From the NCBI RefSeq assembly GCF_011405515.1, contig NZ_AP022671.1, forward strand, positions 1,488,001-1,552,000: DNA of 64,000 nucleotides, in the 5' to 3' direction. Numbering within the stretch: the stretch's first letter is position 1; every line of letters begins with the position of its first letter. Below are positions 54,231 to 63,842 of the stretch, one piece after another. The notes under the pieces were generated by a model that saw only the letters and a list, made by a program, of their open reading frames with translations, made no database searches and was not told where the DNA came from. Source of the stretch: Nitrospira sp. KM1. GTDB taxonomy: Bacteria; Nitrospirota; Nitrospiria; Nitrospirales; Nitrospiraceae. Made by a program: the position numbers and the translations under genes.

Positions 54231-57029
54231 ATGACCTCCACTCCACGTTCGGACGACCTCATAGTCGAAGGGGCGCGTCAGAATAATCTCAAGAACATTT
54301 CACTCCGTATTCCTCACAACAAAGTCACGGCGATCACCGGCCTGTCCGGCTCAGGTAAATCTTCGCTGGCCTTCGATACGCTCTATGCGGAAGGACAATG
54401 GCGGTACGTGGAATCTCTTTCCTCCTACGCCCGCATGTTTCTCGACAAAGTGGCACGGCCGGATGTGGATCGCATCCTCAATGTGAGGCCGGCCATTGCC
54501 ATCGAGCAGAAAAATCAAGTGAGAACCTCCCGATCGACGGTGGGAACCTCGACTGAAATCTCCGACTTGCTCCGCCTGCTCTTCGCGAAGATCGGCACAC
54601 CGCGTTGTGCGGATTGCAATCAAGACGCGCGGGCCTTTCACCCCGATGCCGTGGCTGAAGATTTGTTGAAGCGCTTCCCCGACGAGCGGGCTATGGTCCT
54701 GTTTCCGGTCGATGGCCCCCCTCCCGGTCAGGAGCGGGCGTTCATTCAATCATTGCTCGTTCGCGGCTACGCAAGAATCAAGACCGGTGAGGACGTCCTC
54801 GACCTGCATGAAGTGGTGGCGGCCTCGGATCTCCGATTGCCACCGCCTCTGTACGTGCTTCTGGATCGGCTCAGCATCCGCCCGCGAGACCGCGGCCGTC
54901 TGGTCGAAGCGGTCGAGGCAGGCTTTCGTGAATCAGACGGGCGCTGCTCGATTGACGTCGTCGGTCACGGCTTGCACTCGTACAGTGCGGATTTTTCCTG
55001 TCAGGGTTGCGGTCGCCGGTTTGAACCGCTTCGTCCGATCCTGTTCTCGTTCAACCACCCCCTGGGAGCCTGCGCTGAATGCACGGGCTTTGGGAATGTG
55101 CTTCGCTACGATCCTGATCTGGTGATACCGGATCGTGCCAAGTCGCTGGCACAGGGGGCTATCGAGCCGTTCAGTAAGCCAGGAACCGACTGGTGGCAAA
55201 AACAACTGCTGCTCGGATTGAAACGCAAGGGCGTTGATCTCACTGTTCCGTTCAAAGACTTGCCGAAGACCATCCAGACTCTGGTGTGGACGGGTGATGC
55301 ATCCTTCGAAGGGGTGAACGATTTCTTCGACTATATGGAGGGCAAACGGTACAAGCTGCACGTCCGAGTTCTGCTGAGCCGGTACCGGACCCCGTTTCGT
55401 TGTCCCGGCTGCCAAGGAAGCCGTCTCAAGCCCCACGCCCGTTCCGTAAAGATCCAGTCTCACGACATTCATGACGTCAGTGAGCTCACCATCGACGCCC
55501 TCGGGACATGGATCGAACAGCTCACGTTGCGTACGTTCGAGCGGGAAGTGGCTGCCGACATCGTCAGGCAGCTGAAATCCAAGATCGGCTTTCTCCAGCG
55601 GGTCGGATTGGGCTATCTCACCTTGTCGCGGCAAACGAAAACGTTGTCCGGAGGTGAGGCGCAGCGGGTCTCTCTGGCCAACCAGCTCGGAGCGCGCCTC
55701 GTCGGCACTCTCTATGTGCTCGATGAACCCACCATCGGACTTCATCCGCGGGACACCGATCTGCTCGCCGAGATCCTCAAAGATCTGGCGGAGGTGGGCA
55801 ATACGGTGGTCGTGGTCGAACACGATCGACGAATGATTGAATCGGCCGACCACATCGTCGAACTGGGTCCCCGCTCGGGAGAGCAAGGCGGCAACATCGT
55901 CTGCGCGGCACCGGCAAAAACATTCGTGAAGGACTCACAGGCACTCACCGCGCGATATTTGAGGGATGAAGAGATCATCCCCCCGCCGGACTCCCGTCGG
56001 CCGGGCAATGGCCGAACCCTCGTGATCGCCGGCGCCCAGGAACACAATCTCAAAAATCTCGTGCTCCGGATTCCGCTCGCCATGCTGATTTGTGTCACCG
56101 GCGTGTCGGGGTCCGGGAAAAGCACCCTGGTGGAAGATACGCTCTATCGGGCACTGGCGCGCGCCTTCCGTGTCGAATCCTTGCCGATGGGGAAATTCAC
56201 CGCCATCAAGGGCCTGGAACATGTGGACGGAGTGCGACTCATCGACCAGCAGCCGATCGGACGAACTCCACGATCCAATCCGGTCACCTATTTAAAATGT
56301 TTCGATGACATTCGCCATCTGTTCGCATCGGAACGCGAGTCGCGTCGCCGTGGATTCCAACCCGGGCATTTTTCGTTCAACGCCCCGGGAGGACGGTGTG
56401 AGCGATGTGAGGGCAGCGGCGTCGAAAAACTGGAGATGTACTTTTTTGAAGACATCTATGCTCCCTGTGAGATCTGCGAAGGAAGACGTTTCAAACCGGA
56501 TGTCTTGGACATTCGCCACCGCGGTAAGACGATCGCCGATGTCCTGAAGATGACCGTCGATGAGGCAAGGATATTTTTCGCAAGCCTGACGAAGCTGCGG
56601 GGACGCCTCGAATTGCTCTCCTCGATCGGGCTAGGCTACCTTCGGCTTGGACAGCCGGCCACGACGCTCTCCGGAGGCGAGGCGCAACGACTGAAGATCG
56701 CCGCGGAACTGAAAGATCCTTCCGACAGACATCTGCTGTACATCATGGACGAACCGACGACCGGTCTCCACTTCGACGATGTCAAAAAGCTTCTCATCGT
56801 GCTGCACAAACTGGTCGACAGGGGCAATACCCTCGTCGTGGTCGAACATAACCTCGACGTCATCAAGTCTGCCGATTGGATCGTCGATTTGGGCCCGGAA
56901 GGAGGAGCGGCAGGAGGACATATCGTGGCAGAGGGAAGACCCGAGCAGATCGCCGCCAACCCTGTGTCGCATACTGGACGCTTTCTGGCACGCTCATTCG
57001 CCGACGTGTTGGAAGAAAACAGGGCCTAA
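54231..57029 (+). CDS. uvrA: UvrA-family excinuclease ATPase
   Basis: The start is taken as ATG 54231 (MTSTPRSDDLIVEGARQNNL), and 30 upstream codons look non-coding. The 932-residue protein has two ABC modules: GLSGSGKSSLAFDTLYAEGQ and GVSGSGKSTLVEDTLYRALA. Each has a signature (TLSGGEAQRVSLA, TLSGGEAQRLKIA), and there are zinc CxxC pairs (CQGCG..CAEC, CPGC, CERC..CEIC). A UvrB-binding-like insert is present. It recognises damaged DNA. The text KRYKLHVRVLLSRYRTPFRC recalls a second UvrA class, so a separate uvrA may exist elsewhere in the genome. Confidence 0.9.
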   Translation: MTSTPRSDDLIVEGARQNNLKNISLRIPHNKVTAITGLSGSGKSSLAFDTLYAEGQWRYVESLSSYARMFLDKVARPDVDRILNVRPAIAIEQKNQVRTSRSTVGTSTEISDLLRLLFAKIGTPRCADCNQDARAFHPDAVAEDLLKRFPDERAMVLFPVDGPPPGQERAFIQSLLVRGYARIKTGEDVLDLHEVVAASDLRLPPPLYVLLDRLSIRPRDRGRLVEAVEAGFRESDGRCSIDVVGHGLHSYSADFSCQGCGRRFEPLRPILFSFNHPLGACAECTGFGNVLRYDPDLVIPDRAKSLAQGAIEPFSKPGTDWWQKQLLLGLKRKGVDLTVPFKDLPKTIQTLVWTGDASFEGVNDFFDYMEGKRYKLHVRVLLSRYRTPFRCPGCQGSRLKPHARSVKIQSHDIHDVSELTIDALGTWIEQLTLRTFEREVAADIVRQLKSKIGFLQRVGLGYLTLSRQTKTLSGGEAQRVSLANQLGARLVGTLYVLDEPTIGLHPRDTDLLAEILKDLAEVGNTVVVVEHDRRMIESADHIVELGPRSGEQGGNIVCAAPAKTFVKDSQALTARYLRDEEIIPPPDSRRPGNGRTLVIAGAQEHNLKNLVLRIPLAMLICVTGVSGSGKSTLVEDTLYRALARAFRVESLPMGKFTAIKGLEHVDGVRLIDQQPIGRTPRSNPVTYLKCFDDIRHLFASERESRRRGFQPGHFSFNAPGGRCERCEGSGVEKLEMYFFEDIYAPCEICEGRRFKPDVLDIRHRGKTIADVLKMTVDEARIFFASLTKLRGRLELLSSIGLGYLRLGQPATTLSGGEAQRLKIAAELKDPSDRHLLYIMDEPTTGLHFDDVKKLLIVLHKLVDRGNTLVVVEHNLDVIKSADWIVDLGPEGGAAGGHIVAEGRPEQIAANPVSHTGRFLARSFADVLEENRA

Positions 57030-58429
57030 GGGCGATGCTCGTGATCCTGGGCCTGTTCCTTGGCTAGCTTCTTGTGCAAGTATCGCTTGCTCACGTTCGT
57101 GATGACGAACGCCAAGCCGATCGAGATGGGGACGAAAATCGCCGAAGCAATGTTCGGATTCTTCAGCCAGCCGATTTCATACAATCCCTTAAACACATAC
57201 CCCGCCAGACCTGCCAGGTAATACGCAATGACGATGATCGACAGCCCTTCCACCGTGTGCTGGAGGATGACCTGACTCTTGGTGGTTTTGTCCACGCTTT
57301 GAAGAAGCGACAGGTTCTGCCCTTCCAGAATCAGATCCACCCGCGCTCGAATGATCGAAATGATGCCTTCAAATCCACCGCGCAACGTCTCAATGCGCCG
57401 TAATAACTGCTGATATCCTTCGGCGGCACCAGTGATTCCTCCAAGGATAAAATCGGATACCGGGCGATACGAATCAAGAGGACGTTCCGCGAGCGAGGCC
57501 AGTGTCGTGTGCACGATCTTGTCGTACGGCAGGGAAGCCGATAATTCGAAGTGTAATCGTCCCGCGATCCGATTGGTTTTCAGGAGATCCTGGGTCAGAC
57601 TGTTGAGCCAACGCTGCAGCGTCGTCGAATCGGCGTGGGCAATGTGTCCCGTGATGATCTCTCGCTGTTTGAGGTGGACCTGCTCGAACTTATACACCTG
57701 ATCGATTGCGGCAGAGAACAGAGGTTTCTGCATCAGCAGCAGATGGTAATAGGTTTCGATCCTCACAATCGCATCCACGATGTCCTTCAACCGCGAGACG
57801 GAAGACGTGTTGCCGAGACTGATCCAATAGCGCTCACGATCATCCTGATCCGGTGTAAAACTGGTCACGAGACTGGTCTGCTCGTCAAAGACCTTGCTTC
57901 CGTACAGCACCGGTCCGGGAAGCAGCGTGCGCAATTCCCCGTTTGACGGAAGCGGGTCGTGTGACAGCAGAATGTCCAGCGCACAGACCGCCGTGCCAAG
58001 CGGAGTCGCCGGGAACGTGAAATCCGGGAACTGCAATGGTCCGAACGAGACATGGCCTATCGACGGCGGAGGCAGGTGCCAGAGCTGATAGTTATAATAC
58101 TCGGTGTGAGCCTGCCACACGACGATCACCCGATCGCCTTGCCCACCCTCCCGGACCCCATATCCGAACGTGTCGCGAAGGACCCGATGCTCTGCTGGAA
58201 AGAAAAAAGAAGAGAGCAAGGACTGAAATTCGTCCCGGCTCGCTTTGCGTTGAGCTGGAGGATCCGACATGCGAAAGGCCTTATAGTGGACATGAGCCGG
58301 GGCACGAAGCCAGTCGGCCAACGGAGCCTGCGGACGATCGTGAAGATGTTTCAGAAACGTCGGCCGCCCGGTCTCTGCCTGCGACGCGGATTCCATCGGG
58401 TCCATTCGAAGTCTCCGTTCTATAGTCAT
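57026..58429 (-). CDS. DUF3422 membrane protein
   Basis: The 467-residue protein has the DUF3422 pattern: an N-terminal LHDRPQAPL segment, a soluble part (VVWQAHTEYYNYQLWHLPPP, VTSFTPDQDDRERYWISLGN) and two C-terminal membrane segments (VEGLSIIVIAYYLAGLAGYV, ASAIFVPISIGLAFVITNVS) before a basic tail. Function is unknown. Its stop overlaps the uvrA stop by 3 bp in convergent orientation. Confidence 0.85.
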   Translation of the reverse strand: MTIERRLRMDPMESASQAETGRPTFLKHLHDRPQAPLADWLRAPAHVHYKAFRMSDPPAQRKASRDEFQSLLSSFFFPAEHRVLRDTFGYGVREGGQGDRVIVVWQAHTEYYNYQLWHLPPPSIGHVSFGPLQFPDFTFPATPLGTAVCALDILLSHDPLPSNGELRTLLPGPVLYGSKVFDEQTSLVTSFTPDQDDRERYWISLGNTSSVSRLKDIVDAIVRIETYYHLLLMQKPLFSAAIDQVYKFEQVHLKQREIITGHIAHADSTTLQRWLNSLTQDLLKTNRIAGRLHFELSASLPYDKIVHTTLASLAERPLDSYRPVSDFILGGITGAAEGYQQLLRRIETLRGGFEGIISIIRARVDLILEGQNLSLLQSVDKTTKSQVILQHTVEGLSIIVIAYYLAGLAGYVFKGLYEIGWLKNPNIASAIFVPISIGLAFVITNVSKRYLHKKLAKEQAQDHEHRP

Positions 58430-58433
58430 TCGT

Positions 58434-59687
58434 TTACAAGCCAGGCCGTCGCTCGGCCGTCACTGCAACGTTCAACGGCTTCCCCGCGCGACGCACGTTC
58501 AAATACAGCACTTGTCCCGCCTCGACCTGACACAGACGCTTGGCGTCATGTTCCACGCCCACATCGGCCAAGGGCTTTTCATTACACGCGACAACATGGT
58601 CGCCCACCTTCAGTCCCGCCTTCTCCGCCGGAAGTCCGCTCCGCAACTCCCTAACCTGATAAAAGTACGAACCGCTTTCCTCCATGAGCTCCCAATTGAC
58701 GCCGATACGCCCCGATCCCAACAGGCCGGTTTGGGAGCCGAACCGGGTAAGGATGCGATGCACAATGAGACGCGCTGAGGCTTCTGGATCATCGCTGGTC
58801 AAATCGGTCAGATGCCCTTCTCCGTTGAACAGGAGGAGCCCCGTTTCGACGTCGATCATCCGCAACGATAAGGAGACGTTGTTCGTTCGGCCCTGCTCTT
58901 GACGTTCCCATTGCTGGACGCCTCCCACAATGATGGCTTGAGCGCCCACCAATCGTCCGACACGCAGCACATTGGCGTCGTCGGCGTGAGTCAATTGAAT
59001 GACTTGCTCGTTCAACACCTCATCCAGCTTTGCCCGCTCTACCATATTGATGTCGAGATCGAGCAGAAGCGTCGTAATGATTCCGGCCACGCGAGCCCCA
59101 GACCCTGGGGCATCCGGGGCATCCTCCAACATCATGACGGCCATCGTACGGTAGCGATCGATCATGTCACGGTTGATGGGCCCCAGCCCGGTCACAGTCG
59201 GCTCGGGTCGTCCGGATGCGCCTTCGAGGCGCCGCGATTGAATTCCGGTCGTCTCACAGGCCTTCCGGCGTTGCAGAATCGCCGCAGGAGTACCCCATGC
59301 GCAGAGTTCGTCATTGATCAGCACCACGTGGTGCGGGTACTCCCGCTGCCGTTCCAAGGCGAGATTCGTAAACGGATACACGATACACCCTCCGATCCAG
59401 ATGGAAACCGGGCAGAGCCCCAACTCATACAACCACTGCCGGCGGGCCGTCAGGGAATATTCCCATACAAGAACCCGGCCGTCATCGCGGAGGACCCGAT
59501 CGGGATTTCCAATCTCATCCAACACTTGGGCTTTGGTCATCGGAACGGCAAGCGCATCGAGCTTGGATTCGGATTTGACGATCGTATATCCCACCCCACA
59601 CGCGGGGAGGATGCAGAGAACTGTCAATGCTACGAGCACTGGTGCGAATGTACGGGTCGGGATCGGGAAGGCCAATGACCGCGACAT
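58434..59687 (-). CDS. Lipoprotein fusing SmpA/OmlA-like, CsgG-like and PDZ domains
   Basis: The 417-residue protein has a signal with a possible lipobox (ILPACG, C30). Then comes an SmpA/OmlA-like part (MTKAQVLDEIGNPDRVLRDD), a CsgG/FlgO-like part (IITTLLLDLDINMVERAKLD, VGRLVGAQAIIVGGVQQW, VSLSLRMIDVETGLLLFNGE) and a C-terminal PDZ domain (GLPAEKAGLKVGDHVVACNE). CsgG-like domains sense or form outer membrane assemblies. This domain order is not one I know. It lies 4 bp before the DUF3422 gene. Confidence 0.75.
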   Translation of the reverse strand: MSRSLAFPIPTRTFAPVLVALTVLCILPACGVGYTIVKSESKLDALAVPMTKAQVLDEIGNPDRVLRDDGRVLVWEYSLTARRQWLYELGLCPVSIWIGGCIVYPFTNLALERQREYPHHVVLINDELCAWGTPAAILQRRKACETTGIQSRRLEGASGRPEPTVTGLGPINRDMIDRYRTMAVMMLEDAPDAPGSGARVAGIITTLLLDLDINMVERAKLDEVLNEQVIQLTHADDANVLRVGRLVGAQAIIVGGVQQWERQEQGRTNNVSLSLRMIDVETGLLLFNGEGHLTDLTSDDPEASARLIVHRILTRFGSQTGLLGSGRIGVNWELMEESGSYFYQVRELRSGLPAEKAGLKVGDHVVACNEKPLADVGVEHDAKRLCQVEAGQVLYLNVRRAGKPLNVAVTAERRPGL

Positions 59688-59746
59688 CGCGAGGAGGGTA
59701 TCACCTCAAACGGACGGGCCGCAACGGAGGGAGCACGAATTCTCGG

Positions 59747-60313
59747 TCAATTACAGGACGGATCGAATGGCATGTCGGCATAGAGGCGGTAATCTTCACC
59801 CAGGGTACTCACAATTTCCGACCATATGCGGACGGGATCGCGCTCGAAGACGATGGTGGGATCGGCAGGAATCGTCAACCACGAGCCGGTCTTCATTTCC
59901 AATTCAAGCTGGCCGGGGCCCCAGCCGGAATATCCGACATAGGCACGGAACGCATCCGTACCCTGCTTTTCCGTGAGGATCCTATCGACAAGTTCCATGT
60001 CTCCTCCGAGACATACCCCATCAAACACATGGTGCGAATTCTCGGGCAGTTGATCGAGGCGGTAGAGGAGCATGACCTGATTGGGTTGAACCGGCCCTCC
60101 TGAAAACAATACATGGCGCTGTCCTTCGAGAATCGGCACGTGCGGCAATGCCTCAGAGACGGACATGGCGGTCGGCCGATTGACGACGACGCCCAACGCG
60201 CCTTCTGCCCCATGTTCACAGAGCAGAACGACAGTTTGCCTGAAATTCGGATCACGCAGGTTCGGAGCTGCGATCAGGAAGATACCTTTTCCGAGTGGAA
60301 CTTTCATAACCAT
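59747..60313 (-). CDS. YqgE/AlgH family protein
   Basis: The start is ATG 60313, with AGGA 6 nt upstream. The 188-residue protein has the YqgE signature: GKGIFLIAAPNLRDPNFRQT, VVLLCEHGAEGALGVVVNRP and FSGGPVQPNQVMLLYRL, then a YVGYSGWGPGQLELEMKTGS segment. Members are cytosolic and of unknown biochemical role. AlgH in Pseudomonas is linked to alginate regulation. Confidence 0.92.
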   Translation of the reverse strand: MVMKVPLGKGIFLIAAPNLRDPNFRQTVVLLCEHGAEGALGVVVNRPTAMSVSEALPHVPILEGQRHVLFSGGPVQPNQVMLLYRLDQLPENSHHVFDGVCLGGDMELVDRILTEKQGTDAFRAYVGYSGWGPGQLELEMKTGSWLTIPADPTIVFERDPVRIWSEIVSTLGEDYRLYADMPFDPSCN

Positions 60314-60378
60314 GGATATCCTAACGCGAGGTTCTTCTACGCGCAAGAGATCTGGAGAAGCGGCGTGGAATTCTGCGG

Positions 60379-61167
60379 TTATTTATAAAGGGATTCTCGC
60401 CGGTCTTGAAGGAGATCGTTGTAGGGAGTGACGGCCTTATTCCGTGCATCGGCTGGATTGATGTCCACGACGCACAGATGCTCCTGATCGCCGGGCGCCC
60501 GATGAAGAATGTCTCCCATCGGACTCACGATTTCGCTGTTGCCGATGTAGGTCAGCGGAGGTTTTCCTCCCCTGGTCTCACGACCCACGCGATTGCACGT
60601 GATCGCAAAAACCCGGTTTTCAAGACAGCGAACAGGCATCGAATCCGGACAATTCGGCAATACGAGGTTGGACGGATGACAGATAATATCCGCCCCTTTG
60701 AGAGCCAGCGTGCGGGCCGATTCGGGATAGTACCAATCGAAGCAGATCATGATGCCGACGGTGACGCCGCCGAGGTTCCACACTTGAAACCCCGTATCCC
60801 CGGGAGCAAAAAACAACGTTTCTTCAAAAAATAAATGGGTCTTCCGGTAACAACCGAGAAATCCCCGGGGACCGACCAGTACGGCAGAGTTGTAGCAGAC
60901 GGACCCGCACCGTTCGGGCAGACCAGCCACGATGAACAGATCCTTTCGTTTCGCCAACTCGAGCAGGCGCCGTGTCGTCGGACCATCCGGAACCGGCTCT
61001 GCGAGGTCGTATGCTTCTTCGCGTGAGAGGAACTGATAACCGGACGCGCATAACTCGGGAAGCACGAGAAGATCCGCCTCGATGGGTTCAAGGCTCGCCT
61101 TGATGCGATCCAGGTTTCCTGAAACATTACCGAACTGGGGGTTCGTCTGGTAGTAACCCACTCGCAA
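60379..61167 (-). CDS. Carbon-nitrogen hydrolase (nitrilase superfamily)
   Basis: The 262-residue protein has the nitrilase triad in context: E38 in LLVLPELCASGYQF, K in GCYRKTHLFFEE and C in GIMICFDWYYPESARTLALK. Amidase-type members of this length cleave small amides such as omega-amides of glutamine, or ureido groups. No neighbour narrows the substrate. A strong hairpin lies 25 bp upstream of the start. Confidence 0.9.
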   Translation of the reverse strand: MRVGYYQTNPQFGNVSGNLDRIKASLEPIEADLLVLPELCASGYQFLSREEAYDLAEPVPDGPTTRRLLELAKRKDLFIVAGLPERCGSVCYNSAVLVGPRGFLGCYRKTHLFFEETLFFAPGDTGFQVWNLGGVTVGIMICFDWYYPESARTLALKGADIICHPSNLVLPNCPDSMPVRCLENRVFAITCNRVGRETRGGKPPLTYIGNSEIVSPMGDILHRAPGDQEHLCVVDINPADARNKAVTPYNDLLQDRRESLYK

Positions 61168-61191
61168 CGTTTGCCCATTGCCTCCATACGA

Positions 61192-61222
61192 GAACGGGCA
61201 GGGGGATCTCCCCTGCCCGTTC
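61192..61222 (-). terminator. Hairpin terminator after smbP
   Basis: A perfect 13 bp inverted repeat (GAACGGGCAGGGG / CCCCTGCCCGTTC) with a 5-base loop lies 47 bp past the smbP stop and 25 bp before the hydrolase start. There is no T-run, but the stem is very stable. It probably separates the two genes. Confidence 0.65.
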
Positions 61223-61268
61223 AGAACAATCGGCCAGAAGCCCTAGCCCCCGGCTCTTCGTCGGGTCG

Positions 61269-61598
61269 TTACTTGACTTCGGAGAGATGCGTCACCGCAC
61301 CCTCGGCATGCTTGGTTGCCACATCGGCATGCCCCGCTTTGCCGTGTTCGATCGCCTCCTTGAGATGCTTGACTCCTTCGTCCAGGTGCGGATTTTTCAC
61401 CCCGGCGGCCTCCGCATGTTTCAAAGATCCTTCGGCATGCTTGACCAGCGCATCTGCGTGACCCTGCTTGCCATGCTCCACCGCTTCCTTAGCGTGCTCA
61501 ACCGCCTCGGCCACATGCTTGTTGTCCGCATAGGCCGCAAACGGCATTCCGAGCAGGGCGACAGTTGCTGCCATCAATACTGCACGTTGGATCTTCAT
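61269..61598 (-). CDS. SmbP-like small metal-binding protein
   Basis: The 109-residue protein has a signal peptide (ending FAAYADN) and a helical mature part with repeating His pairs about every seven residues ([40 protein letters not shown]). This matches SmbP, a periplasmic metal-binding protein first described in Nitrosomonas europaea. It probably buffers copper or nickel, which suits a nitrifier. AGGAGG lies 5 nt before the ATG. Confidence 0.88.
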   Translation of the reverse strand: MKIQRAVLMAATVALLGMPFAAYADNKHVAEAVEHAKEAVEHGKQGHADALVKHAEGSLKHAEAAGVKNPHLDEGVKHLKEAIEHGKAGHADVATKHAEGAVTHLSEVK

Positions 61599-61674
61599 GG
61601 AACCTCCTGTAGGTGATTGAGTTTCATTCGATCAGTGCAGGACACGCGTGCGTGTTCCCCCGTACCTGCTTCAC

Positions 61675-61701
61675 CTTACACAGCCGTTTTGGGGGTGTCA
61701 A
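61675..61701 (-). promoter_or_regulatory. Possible promoter for smbP
   Basis: On the minus strand TTGACA (61701-61696) is followed after 15 bp by TGTAAG (61680-61675). The spacing is short. It overlaps the 3' end of the sulfurtransferase gene. Confidence 0.35.
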
Positions 61702-62576
61702 GAAGGCCGGGACGGAGTTTCATATCCCAGCACTTTTTGAAGTCCTTGGATATCCTTTTCCACAGGACACCCGAAATCTCTGCTCCATTCCCACCATGAC
61801 CCTGGATAATTGCGCACCTTGTGGAATCCCGCCATCTTGAGTACGACATACAACCACGAGGAACGTACACCTCCGGTACAATAACAAATCACGTCCTGCT
61901 CCGATCGTAACCCCTTCTCTTCCAGAATGGATTGAATCGCCGGAAGTTCTTTGACTGTGGCATTCGAATTGAGAAACCCATTCCAGCCAAGATGGATCGC
62001 CGTGGGAATATGACCGGCTCGAGGAATACCCGATATCTCTTTGCCCAAATATTCTTCGAGGCTTCTGGCATCGAGGAGCACTGTCTGAGATCCGGGATCT
62101 TTTACGACTTTCCTGAGTTCGTCCTTGGCAATCGCAATTCCAAAATTAACCTTGGCAGTGAATGTTCCGGGATTGGGTTTCACCTGCCCGTGCTCGAACG
62201 GGCGACGCTCGTCCACCCACTTGACCCATCCGCCGTCGAGAATCTTCAGATCGGTATGACCCAAATATTCCAGCATCCAGAACATTCGGCCTTCATCCCC
62301 CCAGTTGTCGAACGGATTGGAATAGATCACCACCGAGCTGTCATTGTTCAGTCCTAATGCCCTCAACTTCTCCTGCAGCCGTCCAACATCCGGGTCGAGC
62401 AGTCCCTTGGCTACGGCGTTGGGATCGCTGTAATCGTGCCAGGTCGTGTGGACGGCACCGGGAATGTGGCCTCCGAATTCATAGGCGGATCTGCCTCGGA
62501 CGTCGATCACGACGAGGCCTGGTTTTCCCAGAGATGCCTGCAAGGTTGCGGTGTCGATCAGGAACGGATGCTTCAT
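61698..62576 (-). CDS. Rhodanese-type sulfurtransferase
   Basis: The start is taken at ATG 62576 (MKHPFLIDTATLQASLGKPG). The 292-residue protein has two rhodanese domains. The second has the active-site Cys in VICYCTGGVRSSWLYVVLKM. In the first the Cys position reads VIYSNPFDNWGDEG, so it is inactive, as in thiosulfate and 3-mercaptopyruvate sulfurtransferases. It transfers sulfane sulfur to thiols or cyanide. MIKVHI at 62594 is an alternative start. Confidence 0.9.
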   Translation of the reverse strand: MKHPFLIDTATLQASLGKPGLVVIDVRGRSAYEFGGHIPGAVHTTWHDYSDPNAVAKGLLDPDVGRLQEKLRALGLNNDSSVVIYSNPFDNWGDEGRMFWMLEYLGHTDLKILDGGWVKWVDERRPFEHGQVKPNPGTFTAKVNFGIAIAKDELRKVVKDPGSQTVLLDARSLEEYLGKEISGIPRAGHIPTAIHLGWNGFLNSNATVKELPAIQSILEEKGLRSEQDVICYCTGGVRSSWLYVVLKMAGFHKVRNYPGSWWEWSRDFGCPVEKDIQGLQKVLGYETPSRPS

Positions 62577-62773
62577 GATATGTACCTTTATCAATGTGTG
62601 GTTGATCGAGGCCCTGCTCTATCGGGACAGTTTTACGACCGGCTGTCCCAACCCGATGTGACCGTCGATACGGTGTTTCTTCAGGGGAACCAGTTCGCGG
62701 TCCCTCGGACAATAATACAATTCCCCAACAGGTATCTGCCAGAGAGACCGCACGCATGCCAAACCCCAATCAG

Positions 62774-63718
62774 TCACGCGTCAAGAAGGGCGGTCAGATG
62801 CGCGTCCACCGATGCACCCAGCGCGCGTAGATTATATCCACCTTCCAATGACGAAAGAATGCGAGCGCCGCAGTGCCGTTTGGCGATGCTGACCACAATC
62901 TGCGTCAATGCGGCATAACCGGATTCGGTCAAAGCCATGGAGGCCAGCGGATCCTCATGATGGGCGTCGAACCCCGCTGAAATGATGACAAACTCCGGTT
63001 TGAATTCATCGGCGACGGGGACCAAGACAGTTTCAAAAATCATACGATACTCATCATCGCCTCCGCCCGACTCCATCGGCACATTCAGCGTGTATCCCTG
63101 TCCTGAGCCGGTGCCTTTCTCGGTCGTTCGCCCTGACCCGGGATAATGAGGAAATTGATGCGTGCTGAAAAAGAATATTGATGGATCATCCTCGAAGCTG
63201 TGTTGTGTCCCGTTCCCATGATGAACATCCCAATCGACGATGAGCACACGTTTGAGGCAATATTTCTTTTGGAGGTAGCGTGCGGCAATGGCGACATTGT
63301 TGAAGAAGCAGAAGCCCATGGCGCGACCGGCTTCCGCATGGTGGCCCGGAGGGCGCACCGCACAAAAGACGTGATCCAATTGCCCATTCATAATGGCATC
63401 AGCCCCTGCCAATACCCCACCCGCAGCCCAGTATGCCGCCTTCAACGATCCCGGGGACATGGATGTGTCAGGATCCAGTGAAATTCGACCGACAGTCGGC
63501 GCATGTCGCGCGAGCGCGGCAACATAGTCCGGACTATGAACGTGCGTGATCCATTCATCTTCAGCCTCACGAGCCTCGATCCGCACAAGACGAGACGCAG
63601 TTCCCGTCTGTTCCAACTGACGCAGAATCGCCCGTAGCCGTTCAGGAGATTCGGGATGACCCGATCCCATGTCGTGTTCTAGATAGGCAGGATGATAGAC
63701 TAACCCCGTACGCCCCAC
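62774..63718 (-). CDS. Histone-deacetylase-family hydrolase
   Basis: The start is taken as GTG 63718, just before the family N-terminus (RTGLVYHPAYLEHDMGSGHP), with GGAGA upstream. The frame is open to 63814, but that part has no homology pattern. The 314-residue protein has RPPGHHAEAGRAMGFCFFNN, the Zn site DWDVHHGNGTQ and SAGFDAHHEDPLASM. Bacterial members act on acetylpolyamines, acetoin-related substrates or acetyl-lysine. The substrate here is unknown. Confidence 0.9.
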   Translation of the reverse strand: MGRTGLVYHPAYLEHDMGSGHPESPERLRAILRQLEQTGTASRLVRIEAREAEDEWITHVHSPDYVAALARHAPTVGRISLDPDTSMSPGSLKAAYWAAGGVLAGADAIMNGQLDHVFCAVRPPGHHAEAGRAMGFCFFNNVAIAARYLQKKYCLKRVLIVDWDVHHGNGTQHSFEDDPSIFFFSTHQFPHYPGSGRTTEKGTGSGQGYTLNVPMESGGGDDEYRMIFETVLVPVADEFKPEFVIISAGFDAHHEDPLASMALTESGYAALTQIVVSIAKRHCGARILSSLEGGYNLRALGASVDAHLTALLDA

Positions 63719-63842
63719 ACGTCTCTCCGATGAGCATCGCTGCTGCCAGCGCAGCGTATCATGTACGAAACGACATAGACAATTGCCGGACACGCATGTT
63801 ACGGTCTCGTGCAAATCGCATGTATGGCTGCGGAGGATTCTG

